DNA from: Candidatus Adlerbacteria bacterium RIFCSPHIGHO2_02_FULL_54_18
GTDB taxonomy: Bacteria > Patescibacteriota > Minisyncoccia > Phycocordibacterales > SBAW01
DNA: 23,239 nt
Direction: 5' to 3'
Assembly (NCBI GenBank): GCA_001775445.1
Contig: MEWV01000020.1
Span: forward strand, 1 to 23,239
The position numbers and the translations under genes are program-made. Below are positions 1-5,854 of this stretch, one piece after another (position 1 is the first letter of the stretch; every line of letters starts with the position of its first letter). The notes under the pieces were generated by a model. That model was not told where the DNA came from. It saw only the letters and a program-made list of their open reading frames with translations, and did not search any database.

Positions 1-171
1 AGCCGCAAAGAGCTAGAGAGTCCCGACCTACGCGGCGGGCTGGCGTACCTTATCGCCGCTGCTATCGCCGAGGGCACGAGCACTATCGACAACGCTTACC
101 TGATTGATAGAGGCTACGAGCATATAGAAGAGCGCCTCCAGAACCTCGGCCTTAATATAAAAAGAGAATAG
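1..171 (+). CDS. murA: UDP-N-acetylglucosamine 1-carboxyvinyltransferase MurA, C-terminal fragment
   Basis: Partial gene entering from the left edge, open in frame 1 and ending with TAG at 169-171. The 56 visible residues match the end of the MurA/AroA fold: DLRGGLAYLIAAAIAEGTS, then the closing IDRGYEHIEERLQNLG segment. In MurA the corresponding conserved stretch reads roughly DLRaGaALviAgL, followed by hRGYe-ie-kL-LGA. MurA transfers enolpyruvate from PEP to UDP-GlcNAc, the first committed step of peptidoglycan synthesis, in the cytoplasm. The catalytic cysteine loop and the rest of the protein lie outside the window. The palindrome at 183-201 starts 12 bases after the stop and may act as a weak terminator. 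Identification rests only on the conserved tail. Confidence 0.85.
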   Translation, partial: SRKELESPDLRGGLAYLIAAAIAEGTSTIDNAYLIDRGYEHIEERLQNLGLNIKRE

Positions 172-180
172 GTTTAATTT

Positions 181-792
181 TCACCGAGGTTCAACCTCGG
201 TATATTTTAGCCAATCGGTCATTTCTTTTTCGAATTCTGCCGGTGATTCAAAATAAAGCGGTGCGCTCTCCGTATTTAGTATACGATTCCAAGCACTCTC
301 TTTACCTATAAAAAATGAATAACTCGAGTACAGATATGTTCGCGGTTGCTCAGGGTTAAGATGAATATAAGAAAAAAGATATTTCAGGTATCGATCGTCT
401 CCGGCATGTACGGATTTATATCTGCCTTGGAAAAGTGCTCCGCTCCGTTCATTTTTAACGTTAAAATACATCGTATAACCGGTCGATAGTTTCTGCATAA
501 ATTTACTGATTCCACCTTCTGTATGTTGGCGGAGGAGAAGATGAAAATGGTTAGGCATGAGGCAGTAGGCTATTATGTCTACCAATGCTGCGCCACGGTT
601 TATCTGTAGTAATTCAACCGAGGTTGAACCTCGGTAATTATTTAACTGGATAGGTTTACTACCATTGCTGAGATAAAGCAGGATAAGAAAGCGTTCGTAA
701 TCATTTTTTGTAAGAAATATCTTTCTTTTTTCCGTACCGCGATTGTAGACGTGGTAGTACTCTTGCGGTGCAACTGGTCCCCGATTAGTCAT
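181..792 (-). CDS. REP-associated tyrosine transposase (RAYT, TnpA_REP / Y1 family)
   Basis: 203 residues from ATG at 792. The open frame extends to 936, but the extra 48 residues have no family resemblance and the -10-like TATAAT (799-804) lies inside that extension, so 792 is preferred. Family motifs in order: YYHVYNRG near residue 12, the metal-binding HUH triad in LMPNHFHLLL (residues 82-84), the catalytic tyrosine in KLSTGYTMYFN (Y106), GALFQGRYK, and YLKYLFSYIHLNP. RAYTs are single-copy relatives of IS200/IS605 transposases that nick and move short REP palindromes as single strands. Here the 19-base palindrome occurs at both gene ends and inside the coding sequence, where it encodes part of an insert around NYRGSTSVE (residues 52-60) before the HUH motif. 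The last codons (TEVEPR, stop) are themselves the left palindrome. The gene is on the opposite strand to its neighbours. Confidence 0.9.
   Translation of the reverse strand: MTNRGPVAPQEYYHVYNRGTEKRKIFLTKNDYERFLILLYLSNGSKPIQLNNYRGSTSVELLQINRGAALVDIIAYCLMPNHFHLLLRQHTEGGISKFMQKLSTGYTMYFNVKNERSGALFQGRYKSVHAGDDRYLKYLFSYIHLNPEQPRTYLYSSYSFFIGKESAWNRILNTESAPLYFESPAEFEKEMTDWLKYTEVEPR
183..204. repeat. Left REP-like palindrome, end repeat of the RAYT unit
   Basis: Bases 183-201 form a perfect 9-bp-arm palindrome with a 1-base centre (ACCGAGGTT C AACCTCGGT). With the next three bases (to 204) it is a 22-bp perfect inverted copy of 801-822. It overlaps the stop codon and last codons of the RAYT gene. 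It also follows the murA stop closely and could stop transcription from either side, although a strong T-tract is missing. Confidence 0.9.
617..635. repeat. Internal REP-like palindrome within the RAYT coding sequence
   Basis: ACCGAGGTTGAACCTCGGT, identical over 19 bases to the copy at 804-822 and to the reverse complement of 183-201. It is read in frame on the - strand as part of NNYRGSTSVEL, in a stretch where RAYT proteins usually have a variable loop. Flanking bases differ from the end copies, so only the palindrome itself is shared. Confidence 0.9.
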
Positions 793-798
793 CTGATT

Positions 799-804
799 AT
801 TATA
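799..804 (-). promoter_or_regulatory. Putative -10 of the RAYT gene, overlapping the palindrome
   Basis: TATAAT on the - strand, 6 bases before the ATG at 792, which would give a leaderless transcript. No good -35 is visible 16-18 bases upstream because that interval is the palindrome itself. This suggests that palindrome binding could control transcription. Inferred from sequence only. Confidence 0.45.
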
Positions 805-822
805 CCGAGGTTGAACCTCGGT
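801..822. repeat. Right REP-like palindrome, end repeat of the RAYT unit
   Basis: 22 bp, exactly the reverse complement of 183-204, so the gene is bracketed by perfect inverted repeats with the TATA side facing inward. On the - strand the palindrome fills the space immediately upstream of a TATAAT hexamer (799-804), where a -10/-35 spacer would be. Confidence 0.9.
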
Positions 823-838
823 AATAGAGTGGTTGGGG

Positions 839-869
839 AAAAGAAAAAGCCGCGCGTCTGACGCGCGGC
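839..869 (-). terminator. Intrinsic terminator of the 80-residue membrane protein gene
   Basis: Perfect 9-bp stem GCCGCGCGT/ACGCGCGGC (849-857 with 861-869) and a 3-base loop. On the - strand it is followed by TTTTTCTTTT (848-839). It starts 6 bases after the stop of the - strand gene ending at 875. Confidence 0.9.
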
Positions 870-874
870 GGTAG

Positions 875-1117
875 TTATGGCCGACTAACTTTCGGAAAAT
901 TAATTGCTCCGAACAAGCCACCGATGAGCGTGACAATCAGCAGGAGGCCAAGATAGGCCTTACTGGTCGTCCAGGTAAGAAACGAGAATCCGTACCCGAG
1001 GTCGCATAGGAACGAGAACAGGACCACGACGACTGCCGACAACAGAATGAAGATTGCAAATCGTACGGTAAAAGAAGCACTGCCGATGAGGATAATAAGG
1101 CGGTCAATGGTAGCCAT
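875..1117 (-). CDS. Small two-helix membrane protein of unknown function
   Basis: 80 residues; I do not recognise a family. Two hydrophobic segments are clear: about residues 20-44 (FAIFILLSAVVVVLFSFL...) and 54-74 (AYLGLLLIVTLIGGLFGAI). These fit a small inner-membrane hairpin protein, with a short positively charged tail (PKVSRP). It is a real gene rather than a shadow because all signals agree: a TTGACA-16-TATTCT promoter at 1197-1224, AAGGAG 8 bases before the ATG, and an intrinsic terminator just after the stop. It is transcribed alone, divergently from mreB1, and its -35 lies only 7 bases from the mreB1 -35, so the two promoters could influence each other. Confidence 0.8.
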   Translation of the reverse strand: MATIDRLIILIGSASFTVRFAIFILLSAVVVVLFSFLCDLGYGFSFLTWTTSKAYLGLLLIVTLIGGLFGAINFPKVSRP

Positions 1118-1196
1118 ATTCCAGACTCCTTATACATTAGAAGTTAATTTGCCGAGACTTCGTATTTTGGGGTAGGGAGTTGGAACTACTGCTCGT

Positions 1197-1224
1197 AGAA
1201 TACACCAATTTATAATTCTGTCAA
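1197..1224 (-). promoter_or_regulatory. Promoter of the 80-residue membrane protein gene
   Basis: On the - strand: TTGACA (1224-1219), 16-base spacer ending in GGTG, TATTCT (1202-1197). The leader is about 70 bases, with AAGGAG before the ATG. The same TTGACA-16-TATTCT arrangement recurs at 13229-13256. Confidence 0.75.
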
Positions 1225-1231
1225 CCTCTGT

Positions 1232-1260
1232 TTGTTTTGCTTAGCGGGGCGGAGTATTAT
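1232..1260 (+). promoter_or_regulatory. Putative promoter of mreB1 (leaderless type)
   Basis: TTGTTT (1232-1237), 17-base spacer, TATTAT (1255-1260). The -10 ends 9 bases before the ATG, so transcription would start at or next to the start codon; no Shine-Dalgarno is present. A second TATAAT at 1211-1216 lacks a -35 at proper spacing. Confidence 0.55.
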
Positions 1261-1269
1261 GCCTAAGCG

Positions 1270-2283
1270 ATGTCATTTTTTTCTCCCAAACTCGGGATAG
1301 ACCTCGGGACCGCCAACACGCTCGTGTTTGTACCCGGTCGAGGAGTGGTGCTCAACGAACCCTCGGTAGTGGCCATTTCAGAAATTGATAAGCGGATATT
1401 GGCGGTGGGTACCGAAGCCAAAGAAATGATAGGACGCACGCCCGGCGAGATAGTTGCGTACCGCCCGATGCGCGACGGCGTCATTGCCGACTATCGCGTT
1501 ACCCACGCGATGCTCAAATATTTTATACGCAAGGCATCGGGGCGGTTTCAGTTTTTTAAGCCGGACGTGATGATTTCTGTCCCGACGGGCGTCACCTCGA
1601 CCGAACGGCGCGCGGTGGTCGAGGCGGCGATACGAGCCGGTGCCAAGAATGCCTACGTGGTCAAAGAGGCAGTGCTCGCGGCTATCGGCGCGGGGATACC
1701 GATACAGGAGGCCCGCGGACACATGGTAGTTGATATTGGCGGCGGCACCACTGACGTGGCGGTAATCTCTCTCGGGGGGATAGTCTCCTCGACCTCTATC
1801 AAATGTGCCGGCGACAAGCTCGACCGCGCGATAGCCGACTATATAAAAAAGACCTACAATCTCGCGATAGGGGAAAAGACCGCCGAGGACGTCAAAATCG
1901 GAATCGGCTCCGCGGTGCCTGTCGGCGAGGAGCTCACGATGGCAGTGCGGGGTCGCGACTTTATCACCGGCTTGCCGCGCTCGGTCGAACTTAAGACCAA
2001 CGACATCGTCAAAGCGATGGGCAAAGAGCTTCGCGAGATAATCAAGGCAATCCGCGACGTGCTGCAGGACACACCGCCCGAGCTCGCGGCAGACATAATC
2101 GACTCCGGTATCACCATGACTGGCGGCACCTCACAGCTGCGCAACTTTGCCGAGCTGGTGCTGCGCCGGACAGGGGTCAAGGCAGCGGTGGCCGACAACG
2201 CCCTTTACTGCGTTGCTGTCGGCTCCGGCATCGCTCTCAATCATCTCGACACATACAAAAAGGCCATCATTTCAAAGAGATAA
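1270..2283 (+). CDS. mreB: Rod-shape actin homologue MreB (divergent paralogue 1)
   Basis: 337 residues, normal MreB length. Actin-fold motifs: phosphate-1 DLGTANT (11-17), phosphate-2 VDIGGGTTD (154-162), and IGEKTAED followed by RGRDFITGLPR, typical of the MreB/Mbl family. MreB forms membrane-associated filaments that position the elongation machinery (MreC, MreD, PBP2, RodA). Two normally conserved sites are altered: the connect-1 segment reads VVKEAVLAAIG where MreB usually has EEPxAAAIG, and the adenosine motif reads TMTGGTSQL (283-290) instead of LTGGGALL. It heads a run with the delta-prime-like gene (14-base gap) and nth. A second, more canonical MreB lies at 7120-8172, so this copy may be specialised. 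Family certain; role as main MreB uncertain. Confidence 0.95.
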   Translation: MSFFSPKLGIDLGTANTLVFVPGRGVVLNEPSVVAISEIDKRILAVGTEAKEMIGRTPGEIVAYRPMRDGVIADYRVTHAMLKYFIRKASGRFQFFKPDVMISVPTGVTSTERRAVVEAAIRAGAKNAYVVKEAVLAAIGAGIPIQEARGHMVVDIGGGTTDVAVISLGGIVSSTSIKCAGDKLDRAIADYIKKTYNLAIGEKTAEDVKIGIGSAVPVGEELTMAVRGRDFITGLPRSVELKTNDIVKAMGKELREIIKAIRDVLQDTPPELAADIIDSGITMTGGTSQLRNFAELVLRRTGVKAAVADNALYCVAVGSGIALNHLDTYKKAIISKR

Positions 2284-2297
2284 GGTACGGCACGCTT

Positions 2298-2906
2298 ATG
2301 CACCACGCATATTATATAGAGGGTCCGCTGTCGCAGTTTGAGGCGTATAAAGCGCACCTGCGTCCGCTGTGGGCACACACATACGAGCGCTTTGGGATAG
2401 ACGAGGCGCGCGAAATTATTGCGCTTTCTTCGCTTAAAAACTTTGCCGAGGCGACCTTTTTCATAGGCGCCTCCTCTATCACGAGCGAGGCCCAGCAGGC
2501 GCTGCTTAAACTGCTGGAGGAGCCGCAGGAGGGGACTACGTTTGTATTGTTGGTGCCGCACGGAGCGCTTTTGCCGACCGTACAGTCGCGCATGTTGCCT
2601 TATCCGGAAATCATTGCCGAATTTAGTAGGTCTGACCTACTGGTGGAAAAGTTTTTGAAGAGGGGAGGCAAAGAGCGTAGTGATTATATTGCCGAAATGC
2701 TTAAAAATGAGGACGGGCTCAGAGAGCGTGTACGGGATTTTATAAACGCGCTTGAGGCAGAGTGCGTGAAGCTACACTTCACACAGAAGGTTGAGGGGCG
2801 CCAGGCGCTCGAAGATATCGCAATGGTGCGGGGCTACTTGAGCGACCGCTCGCCGTCGCTCAAAATACTACTGGAACACTTAGCGTTGTCACTGCCCGTC
2901 ATATGA
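2298..2906 (+). CDS. DNA polymerase III delta-prime-like clamp-loader protein, reduced
   Basis: 202 residues, much shorter than bacterial HolB (over 300). The segment EAQQALLKLLEEPQEGTTFV plus VPHGALLPTVQSRM matches the clamp-loader AAA+ core around the sensor/SRC region (HolB/DnaX: ALLKxLEEPP...F.L.t..p..llpTi.SRc). The start (HHAYYIEGP) resembles the beginning of HolB, but the P-loop GxxGxGK is absent: residues after EGP read LSQFEAYK. It therefore should not bind ATP through a Walker A site, in keeping with delta-prime being a non-hydrolysing subunit. A palindrome at 2625-2641 is read in frame as SRSDLL (residues 110-115). The stop overlaps the nth start as ATGA. Confidence 0.75.
   Translation: MHHAYYIEGPLSQFEAYKAHLRPLWAHTYERFGIDEAREIIALSSLKNFAEATFFIGASSITSEAQQALLKLLEEPQEGTTFVLLVPHGALLPTVQSRMLPYPEIIAEFSRSDLLVEKFLKRGGKERSDYIAEMLKNEDGLRERVRDFINALEAECVKLHFTQKVEGRQALEDIAMVRGYLSDRSPSLKILLEHLALSLPVI
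2625..2641. repeat. In-frame palindrome, AGGTCTGACCT family
   Basis: AGTAGGTC T GACCTACT: perfect 8-bp arms around a single centre base. Thirteen bases (2626-2638) are identical to 17612-17624 in murF. In both genes it is read in the same frame and encodes SRSDLL. Confidence 0.85.
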
Positions 2907-3580
2907 CTCCAAAAAAAATCCGGGAGCGGAGAGAACGGATTTTGACACTCGATTGCGCCCTCAAAAAGCTTTTTCCCGACGCAAAAATCGAACTGCATTA
3001 TTCCACCCCTCTCGAACTTTTAGTTGCCGTGCAATTGTCGGCCCAATGCACCGACAAGAGAGTAAATAAGATTACAGAGACGTTGTTTAGGAAGTACAAA
3101 AAACTTGATGATTACGTACAAGCGTCCGCCGGCCGGCGGACCGTCGCAGAGTTTGAGCGGGATATACGCTCCTCCGGATTTTATCGAAACAAAACAAAAA
3201 ACATCTTGGCCACGGCCAAGATAATTAAAGAAGATTGGCGCGGTCAGGTTCCTAGTACTATGGAAGATCTTTTGAAGTTACCTGGAGTTGGGCGCAAGAC
3301 GGCCACGGTGGTGCTCAAAGAGGTGTACGGCGTTGTGGCCGGCATTACTGTAGACACGCATGTTATCCGTTTTGTACAACGGTTCGACTTGAGCGACCAC
3401 AAAGACCCCGTCCGGATAGAAAAAGATCTGATGACTCTACTGCCTAAAAAAGAGTGGGGGGACTTTACCCACCGGGTCATACACTACGGCCGCTACCTGG
3501 CCCCGGCACGCGTCTACGACACCGCCCGCGACCCCCTGGTCAAAATATATCCTCCTGCGGCAAAAAAATTTAGAGTTTGA
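2903..3580 (+). CDS. nth: Endonuclease III-type DNA glycosylase lacking the iron-sulfur cysteines
   Basis: 225 residues. It shows the helix-hairpin-helix LPGVGRKTA (126-134) with catalytic lysine K132, and the catalytic aspartate in VDTHV (D151), 19 residues later as in E. coli Nth. LLVAVQLSAQCTDKRVN (40-55) is the usual N-terminal helix. Nth removes oxidised pyrimidines and cuts the abasic site. The C-terminal region, normally GRYxC-x6-C-x2-C-x5-C, here reads GRYLAPARVYDTARDPLVK and has no cysteine, so the [4Fe-4S] cluster cannot be present. The start at 2903 overlaps the upstream stop (ATGA), indicating translational coupling. The TGA stop at 3578-3580 is part of the extended -10 of frr. 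Confidence 0.93.
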   Translation: MTPKKIRERRERILTLDCALKKLFPDAKIELHYSTPLELLVAVQLSAQCTDKRVNKITETLFRKYKKLDDYVQASAGRRTVAEFERDIRSSGFYRNKTKNILATAKIIKEDWRGQVPSTMEDLLKLPGVGRKTATVVLKEVYGVVAGITVDTHVIRFVQRFDLSDHKDPVRIEKDLMTLLPKKEWGDFTHRVIHYGRYLAPARVYDTARDPLVKIYPPAAKKFRV

Positions 3581-3586
3581 TATACT
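3578..3586 (+). promoter_or_regulatory. Putative extended -10 promoter of frr
   Basis: TGATATACT: a TGN extension plus TATACT (3581-3586), 6 bases before the frr ATG; no convincing -35. The TGN is the nth stop codon. Predicts a leaderless frr transcript. Confidence 0.5.
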
Positions 3587-3592
3587 ACAGGT

Positions 3593-4144
3593 ATGGTCTA
3601 CGATTTTAAACCGTTCGACAAGCGGCTCAAGGAAATAGGGGAGCGGGCGGGCAAGGAGATGTCCGGCATACGCACCGGCCGCGCCGCGCCGGCTATCCTC
3701 GACGGTATTATGGTCGAGAGCTACGGCACTCGCGCGCCGATTACGCAGGTGGCGGCGGTGAGTGTGGAAGATGCGCGCACTATCAGGATTATCCCGTGGG
3801 ATATGCAAAACGGAAAAGAGATAGAGAAGGCCATCGCGCAAGCCAACCTCGGACTCTCTGTCGGGCTCGACGAGCGGGGAGTGCGGGTCGCTTTTCCTGA
3901 GCTTACCTCCGAGCGGCGCGGGCAGTTGGTCAAACTCGCAAAAGAAAAGATAGAGGAGGTCCGCACCATGCTGCGGACGGCGCGCGACGATGTGTGGAGC
4001 GACATCCAGCGTCAGGAAAAAGACAAAAAAATATCCGAAGACGAGAAGTTTAGATATAAAGAGGAGATGCAAAAGCGCGTCGATGCGGCCAATAAAAACT
4101 TTGACGCCGCGCTCGAGCGCAAAGAAAAGGAGATAGCGAACTAA
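3593..4144 (+). CDS. frr: Ribosome recycling factor
   Basis: 183 residues, close to the usual 185. Diagnostic segments: the N-terminal MSGIRTGRAAPAILDGIMVESYG (RRF: lrtGRAsp.lLd.i.VeyYG), then ARTIRIIPWD, IEKAIAQANLGL and the C-terminal helix VRTMLRTARDDVWSDIQ followed by a charged coiled coil. With EF-G it splits post-termination ribosomes. It starts 12 bases after nth and 5 bases separate it from the rseP-like gene, so the two are probably co-transcribed from the leaderless promoter just upstream. In many bacteria frr and rseP lie close together in the pyrH-frr-uppS-cdsA-dxr-rseP region; here the intermediate genes are missing. Confidence 0.97.
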   Translation: MVYDFKPFDKRLKEIGERAGKEMSGIRTGRAAPAILDGIMVESYGTRAPITQVAAVSVEDARTIRIIPWDMQNGKEIEKAIAQANLGLSVGLDERGVRVAFPELTSERRGQLVKLAKEKIEEVRTMLRTARDDVWSDIQRQEKDKKISEDEKFRYKEEMQKRVDAANKNFDAALERKEKEIAN

Positions 4145-4149
4145 CCCCA

Positions 4150-5244
4150 ATGATCTTGTCGCTCATAATATTTATTGCTCTTTTGGTCTTACTGATACTC
4201 GTGCATGAGGCGGGGCACTTTGGCGCGGCAAAACTTTTTGGAATACGCGTGGACGAGTTTGCTGTCGGGTTTCCTCCGCGGCTGCTCACTATCCGCCGAG
4301 GAGAAACCGAGTACAGCATCAACCTCCTCTTGGTGGGCGGCTATGTAAAGATCCGCGGAGAGGACCTCGGAACCGATGTAAAAGACGATAGAAGTATGGC
4401 GGCTCGCTCGCGGCCCGTTCAGGCAGTTGTTGTGGTAGCAGGGGTGGCGGTCAACCTCCTTTTCGGCTGGCTCGCCCTCTCTGCCGGCTATATGGCCGGG
4501 ATGCCGACCTCGGCCGAGTATCAAGGGTTCGGCACGGTGGAGAATATACACACCACCATTCTGGCGGTCGTTCCCGGCTCTCCGGCGGCGCGCGCGGGGC
4601 TCCAACCGGGCGACACTATACAAAGCGTTACCACCGACTCTGCACACATTGCCGCCACGGGGAGTGCTTCGGCACAGGTGCAGGAGTTTATTGCGGCGCA
4701 TCAAGACGAGAGTTTTGTTTTTGTACTGGAGCGCGGCGGGGAAGAGCAGAACAGCGTCCTGCGGGCCGAAGAGGGGGTAATAGGCGGTCGCAAGGCGATT
4801 GGAATCCAGATGGGAGATATCGGGATACTGCAGCTGCTGCCGCACCTAGCGCTTGTTGAGGGCGCGCTGGCCGCCAAAGACATGACCGTTAGCACTGCAA
4901 CCGGTCTAGGTATGTTCTTTGGCCAACTTTTGACCGGCAAAGCGCAATGGGGTGATGTTGCCGGTCCTGTGGGGATAGCGGGCTTGGGCGCCGGAGCGGT
5001 CCAAGACGGCTTTGCGTCGGCTGCGCTTATTGTGGCGCTCATTTCTATCAACCTCGCGCTCATAAACCTCATCCCTATCCCCGGACTCGACGGCGGACGG
5101 TTGCTCATTATTGCCACAGAAGGGCTGCTGCGCCGCCCGATTTCTCCGAAAATAATAAACGCATTTTCTATTGCTGGCTTTGCTCTCATTGTGGTGCTGA
5201 TGGTTGTCGTAACCTACCACGACATCGCCAGATTGGTCGGATAA
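4150..5244 (+). CDS. rseP: RseP-like site-2 intramembrane zinc metalloprotease
   Basis: 364 residues. An N-terminal membrane helix carries the zinc motif HEAGH (residues 19-23), followed by FAVGFPPRLLTIRRGETEYS and LLVGGYVKI, hallmark sequences of the S2P/RseP group. A second helix (about 92-115) precedes one PDZ domain (about 130-210, including VPGSPAARAGLQPGDTI). The third metal-binding segment NLIPIPGLDGGRLL and a last helix close the protein. Such proteases cut transmembrane helices of anti-sigma factors or clear signal-peptide remnants; no anti-sigma partner is visible here, so the substrate is unknown. The start at 4150 is 5 bases after frr. Confidence 0.93.
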   Translation: MILSLIIFIALLVLLILVHEAGHFGAAKLFGIRVDEFAVGFPPRLLTIRRGETEYSINLLLVGGYVKIRGEDLGTDVKDDRSMAARSRPVQAVVVVAGVAVNLLFGWLALSAGYMAGMPTSAEYQGFGTVENIHTTILAVVPGSPAARAGLQPGDTIQSVTTDSAHIAATGSASAQVQEFIAAHQDESFVFVLERGGEEQNSVLRAEEGVIGGRKAIGIQMGDIGILQLLPHLALVEGALAAKDMTVSTATGLGMFFGQLLTGKAQWGDVAGPVGIAGLGAGAVQDGFASAALIVALISINLALINLIPIPGLDGGRLLIIATEGLLRRPISPKIINAFSIAGFALIVVLMVVVTYHDIARLVG

Positions 5245-5264
5245 CCTTTCGACTTTGTTCAAGG

Positions 5265-5297
5265 TAAATAAAAACCGCCGCCCATGGTGGGCGGCGG
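5265..5297 (-). terminator. Intrinsic terminator of the 145-residue hypothetical gene
   Basis: 10-bp perfect stem CCGCCGCCCA/TGGGCGGCGG (5275-5284 with 5288-5297), 3-base loop, followed on the - strand by TTTTTATTTA. It lies between the convergent rseP-like gene and the - strand gene, 15 bases past the latter's stop. No T-tract serves the + strand. Confidence 0.88.
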
Positions 5298-5312
5298 GTG
5301 AGCGGAAACCAG

Positions 5313-5750
5313 TCAGCTCGGCTTGATTTTCGTGATTATGATGCTCCCTTGGAGCGGAGCCGGCGTATGATAGACGACGGCGTCCCTTAGGGTGTACACG
5401 AGCCCCGGCTCGACGACCAGCCGGTGGGTCGCCGACTTTGCAATTGGTCGCAGATCGACGTAAAGGAACGTCCGTCCGTCCGCGTGCTCCTTGCGGAACA
5501 CTTGCATCGAGGCCGTGACGATTTTCCCGCAATACTGCGTCGGGCTGTCGTCGTGCACGAAGAAGTTGACCATGCCGCCCTTCACGAACCGGGCGAACTG
5601 GATGAACTTTATGTCCTCGAACCCGCCTTCGCGACAGACGGCCGGCACCTTGATCTGGACGACACCCCCGTTCCAGAGAAGTTCGCGCTTGAGGACGGCG
5701 ACCGGCTGGCGAGCCAGCGCGCTTAGAACAGGAAAAAGTCCTGTAGTCAT
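5313..5750 (-). CDS. Conserved-looking hypothetical protein, soluble
   Basis: 145 residues; I do not recognise a family. The open frame begins at TTG 5756, but GGAGG sits 6 bases before the ATG at 5750, so that start is chosen. The protein has no signal peptide and no clear membrane helix; it alternates short hydrophobic stretches typical of beta strands (VVQIKVPAV, FIQFARFV, MVNFFVHD, TFLYVDLRP, LVVEPGLVYTL, GSIIITKIK), suggesting a small all-beta fold. Two cysteines (CREGG and QYCGK) are present. It is transcribed alone against the surrounding operons, with its own promoter (5787-5814), Shine-Dalgarno and terminator, so it is very likely expressed. Its -35 is 5 bases from that of the divergent proS promoter. 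Confidence 0.75.
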   Translation of the reverse strand: MTTGLFPVLSALARQPVAVLKRELLWNGGVVQIKVPAVCREGGFEDIKFIQFARFVKGGMVNFFVHDDSPTQYCGKIVTASMQVFRKEHADGRTFLYVDLRPIAKSATHRLVVEPGLVYTLRDAVVYHTPAPLQGSIIITKIKPS

Positions 5751-5786
5751 TGACAACCTCCGTTGATGACTAGGGGAACTGAAAAT

Positions 5787-5814
5787 AGTGTATCACGTGC
5801 ACAATAAAAGTCAA
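5787..5814 (-). promoter_or_regulatory. Promoter of the 145-residue hypothetical gene
   Basis: On the - strand: TTGACT (5814-5809), 16-base spacer, TACACT (5792-5787). A leader of about 30 bases contains GGAGG before the ATG. Back to back with the proS promoter. Confidence 0.7.
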
Positions 5815-5818
5815 GTTT

Positions 5819-5847
5819 TTGCTCAGGACGCTTTTTGGGCTTACAAT
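5819..5847 (+). promoter_or_regulatory. Putative promoter of proS-mreB2-mreC-mreD (leaderless type)
   Basis: TTGCTC (5819-5824), 17-base spacer, TACAAT (5842-5847). The -10 ends 7 bases before the chosen proS ATG at 5855. The alternative in-frame ATG at 5846 overlaps the -10 and is therefore unlikely. Confidence 0.6.
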
Positions 5848-5854
5848 GACGCAC

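Noticed and set aside
617..635. Internal palindrome as a pseudogenising insertion
   Set aside because: The reading frame is intact through it and all downstream RAYT motifs are present, so the gene is probably functional.
793..936. 48-residue N-terminal extension of the RAYT reading frame
   Set aside because: No RAYT similarity, it runs through the palindrome and the -10-like box and overlaps the terminator and the stop of the neighbouring gene; ATG 792 fits better.
937..1137. 66-residue open frame on -
   Set aside because: Overlaps the 80-residue gene in another frame and lacks a Shine-Dalgarno; the other frame has clear membrane segments and correct signals.
3437..4150. 237-residue antisense frame opposite nth and frr
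   Set aside because: Mirror of two well-identified genes on +; no initiation signals or family resemblance.
4906..5532. 208-residue antisense frame crossing rseP-like and the terminator
   Set aside because: Covers a clear gene on + and the 145-residue gene in another frame; charged, repetitive composition typical of shadows.
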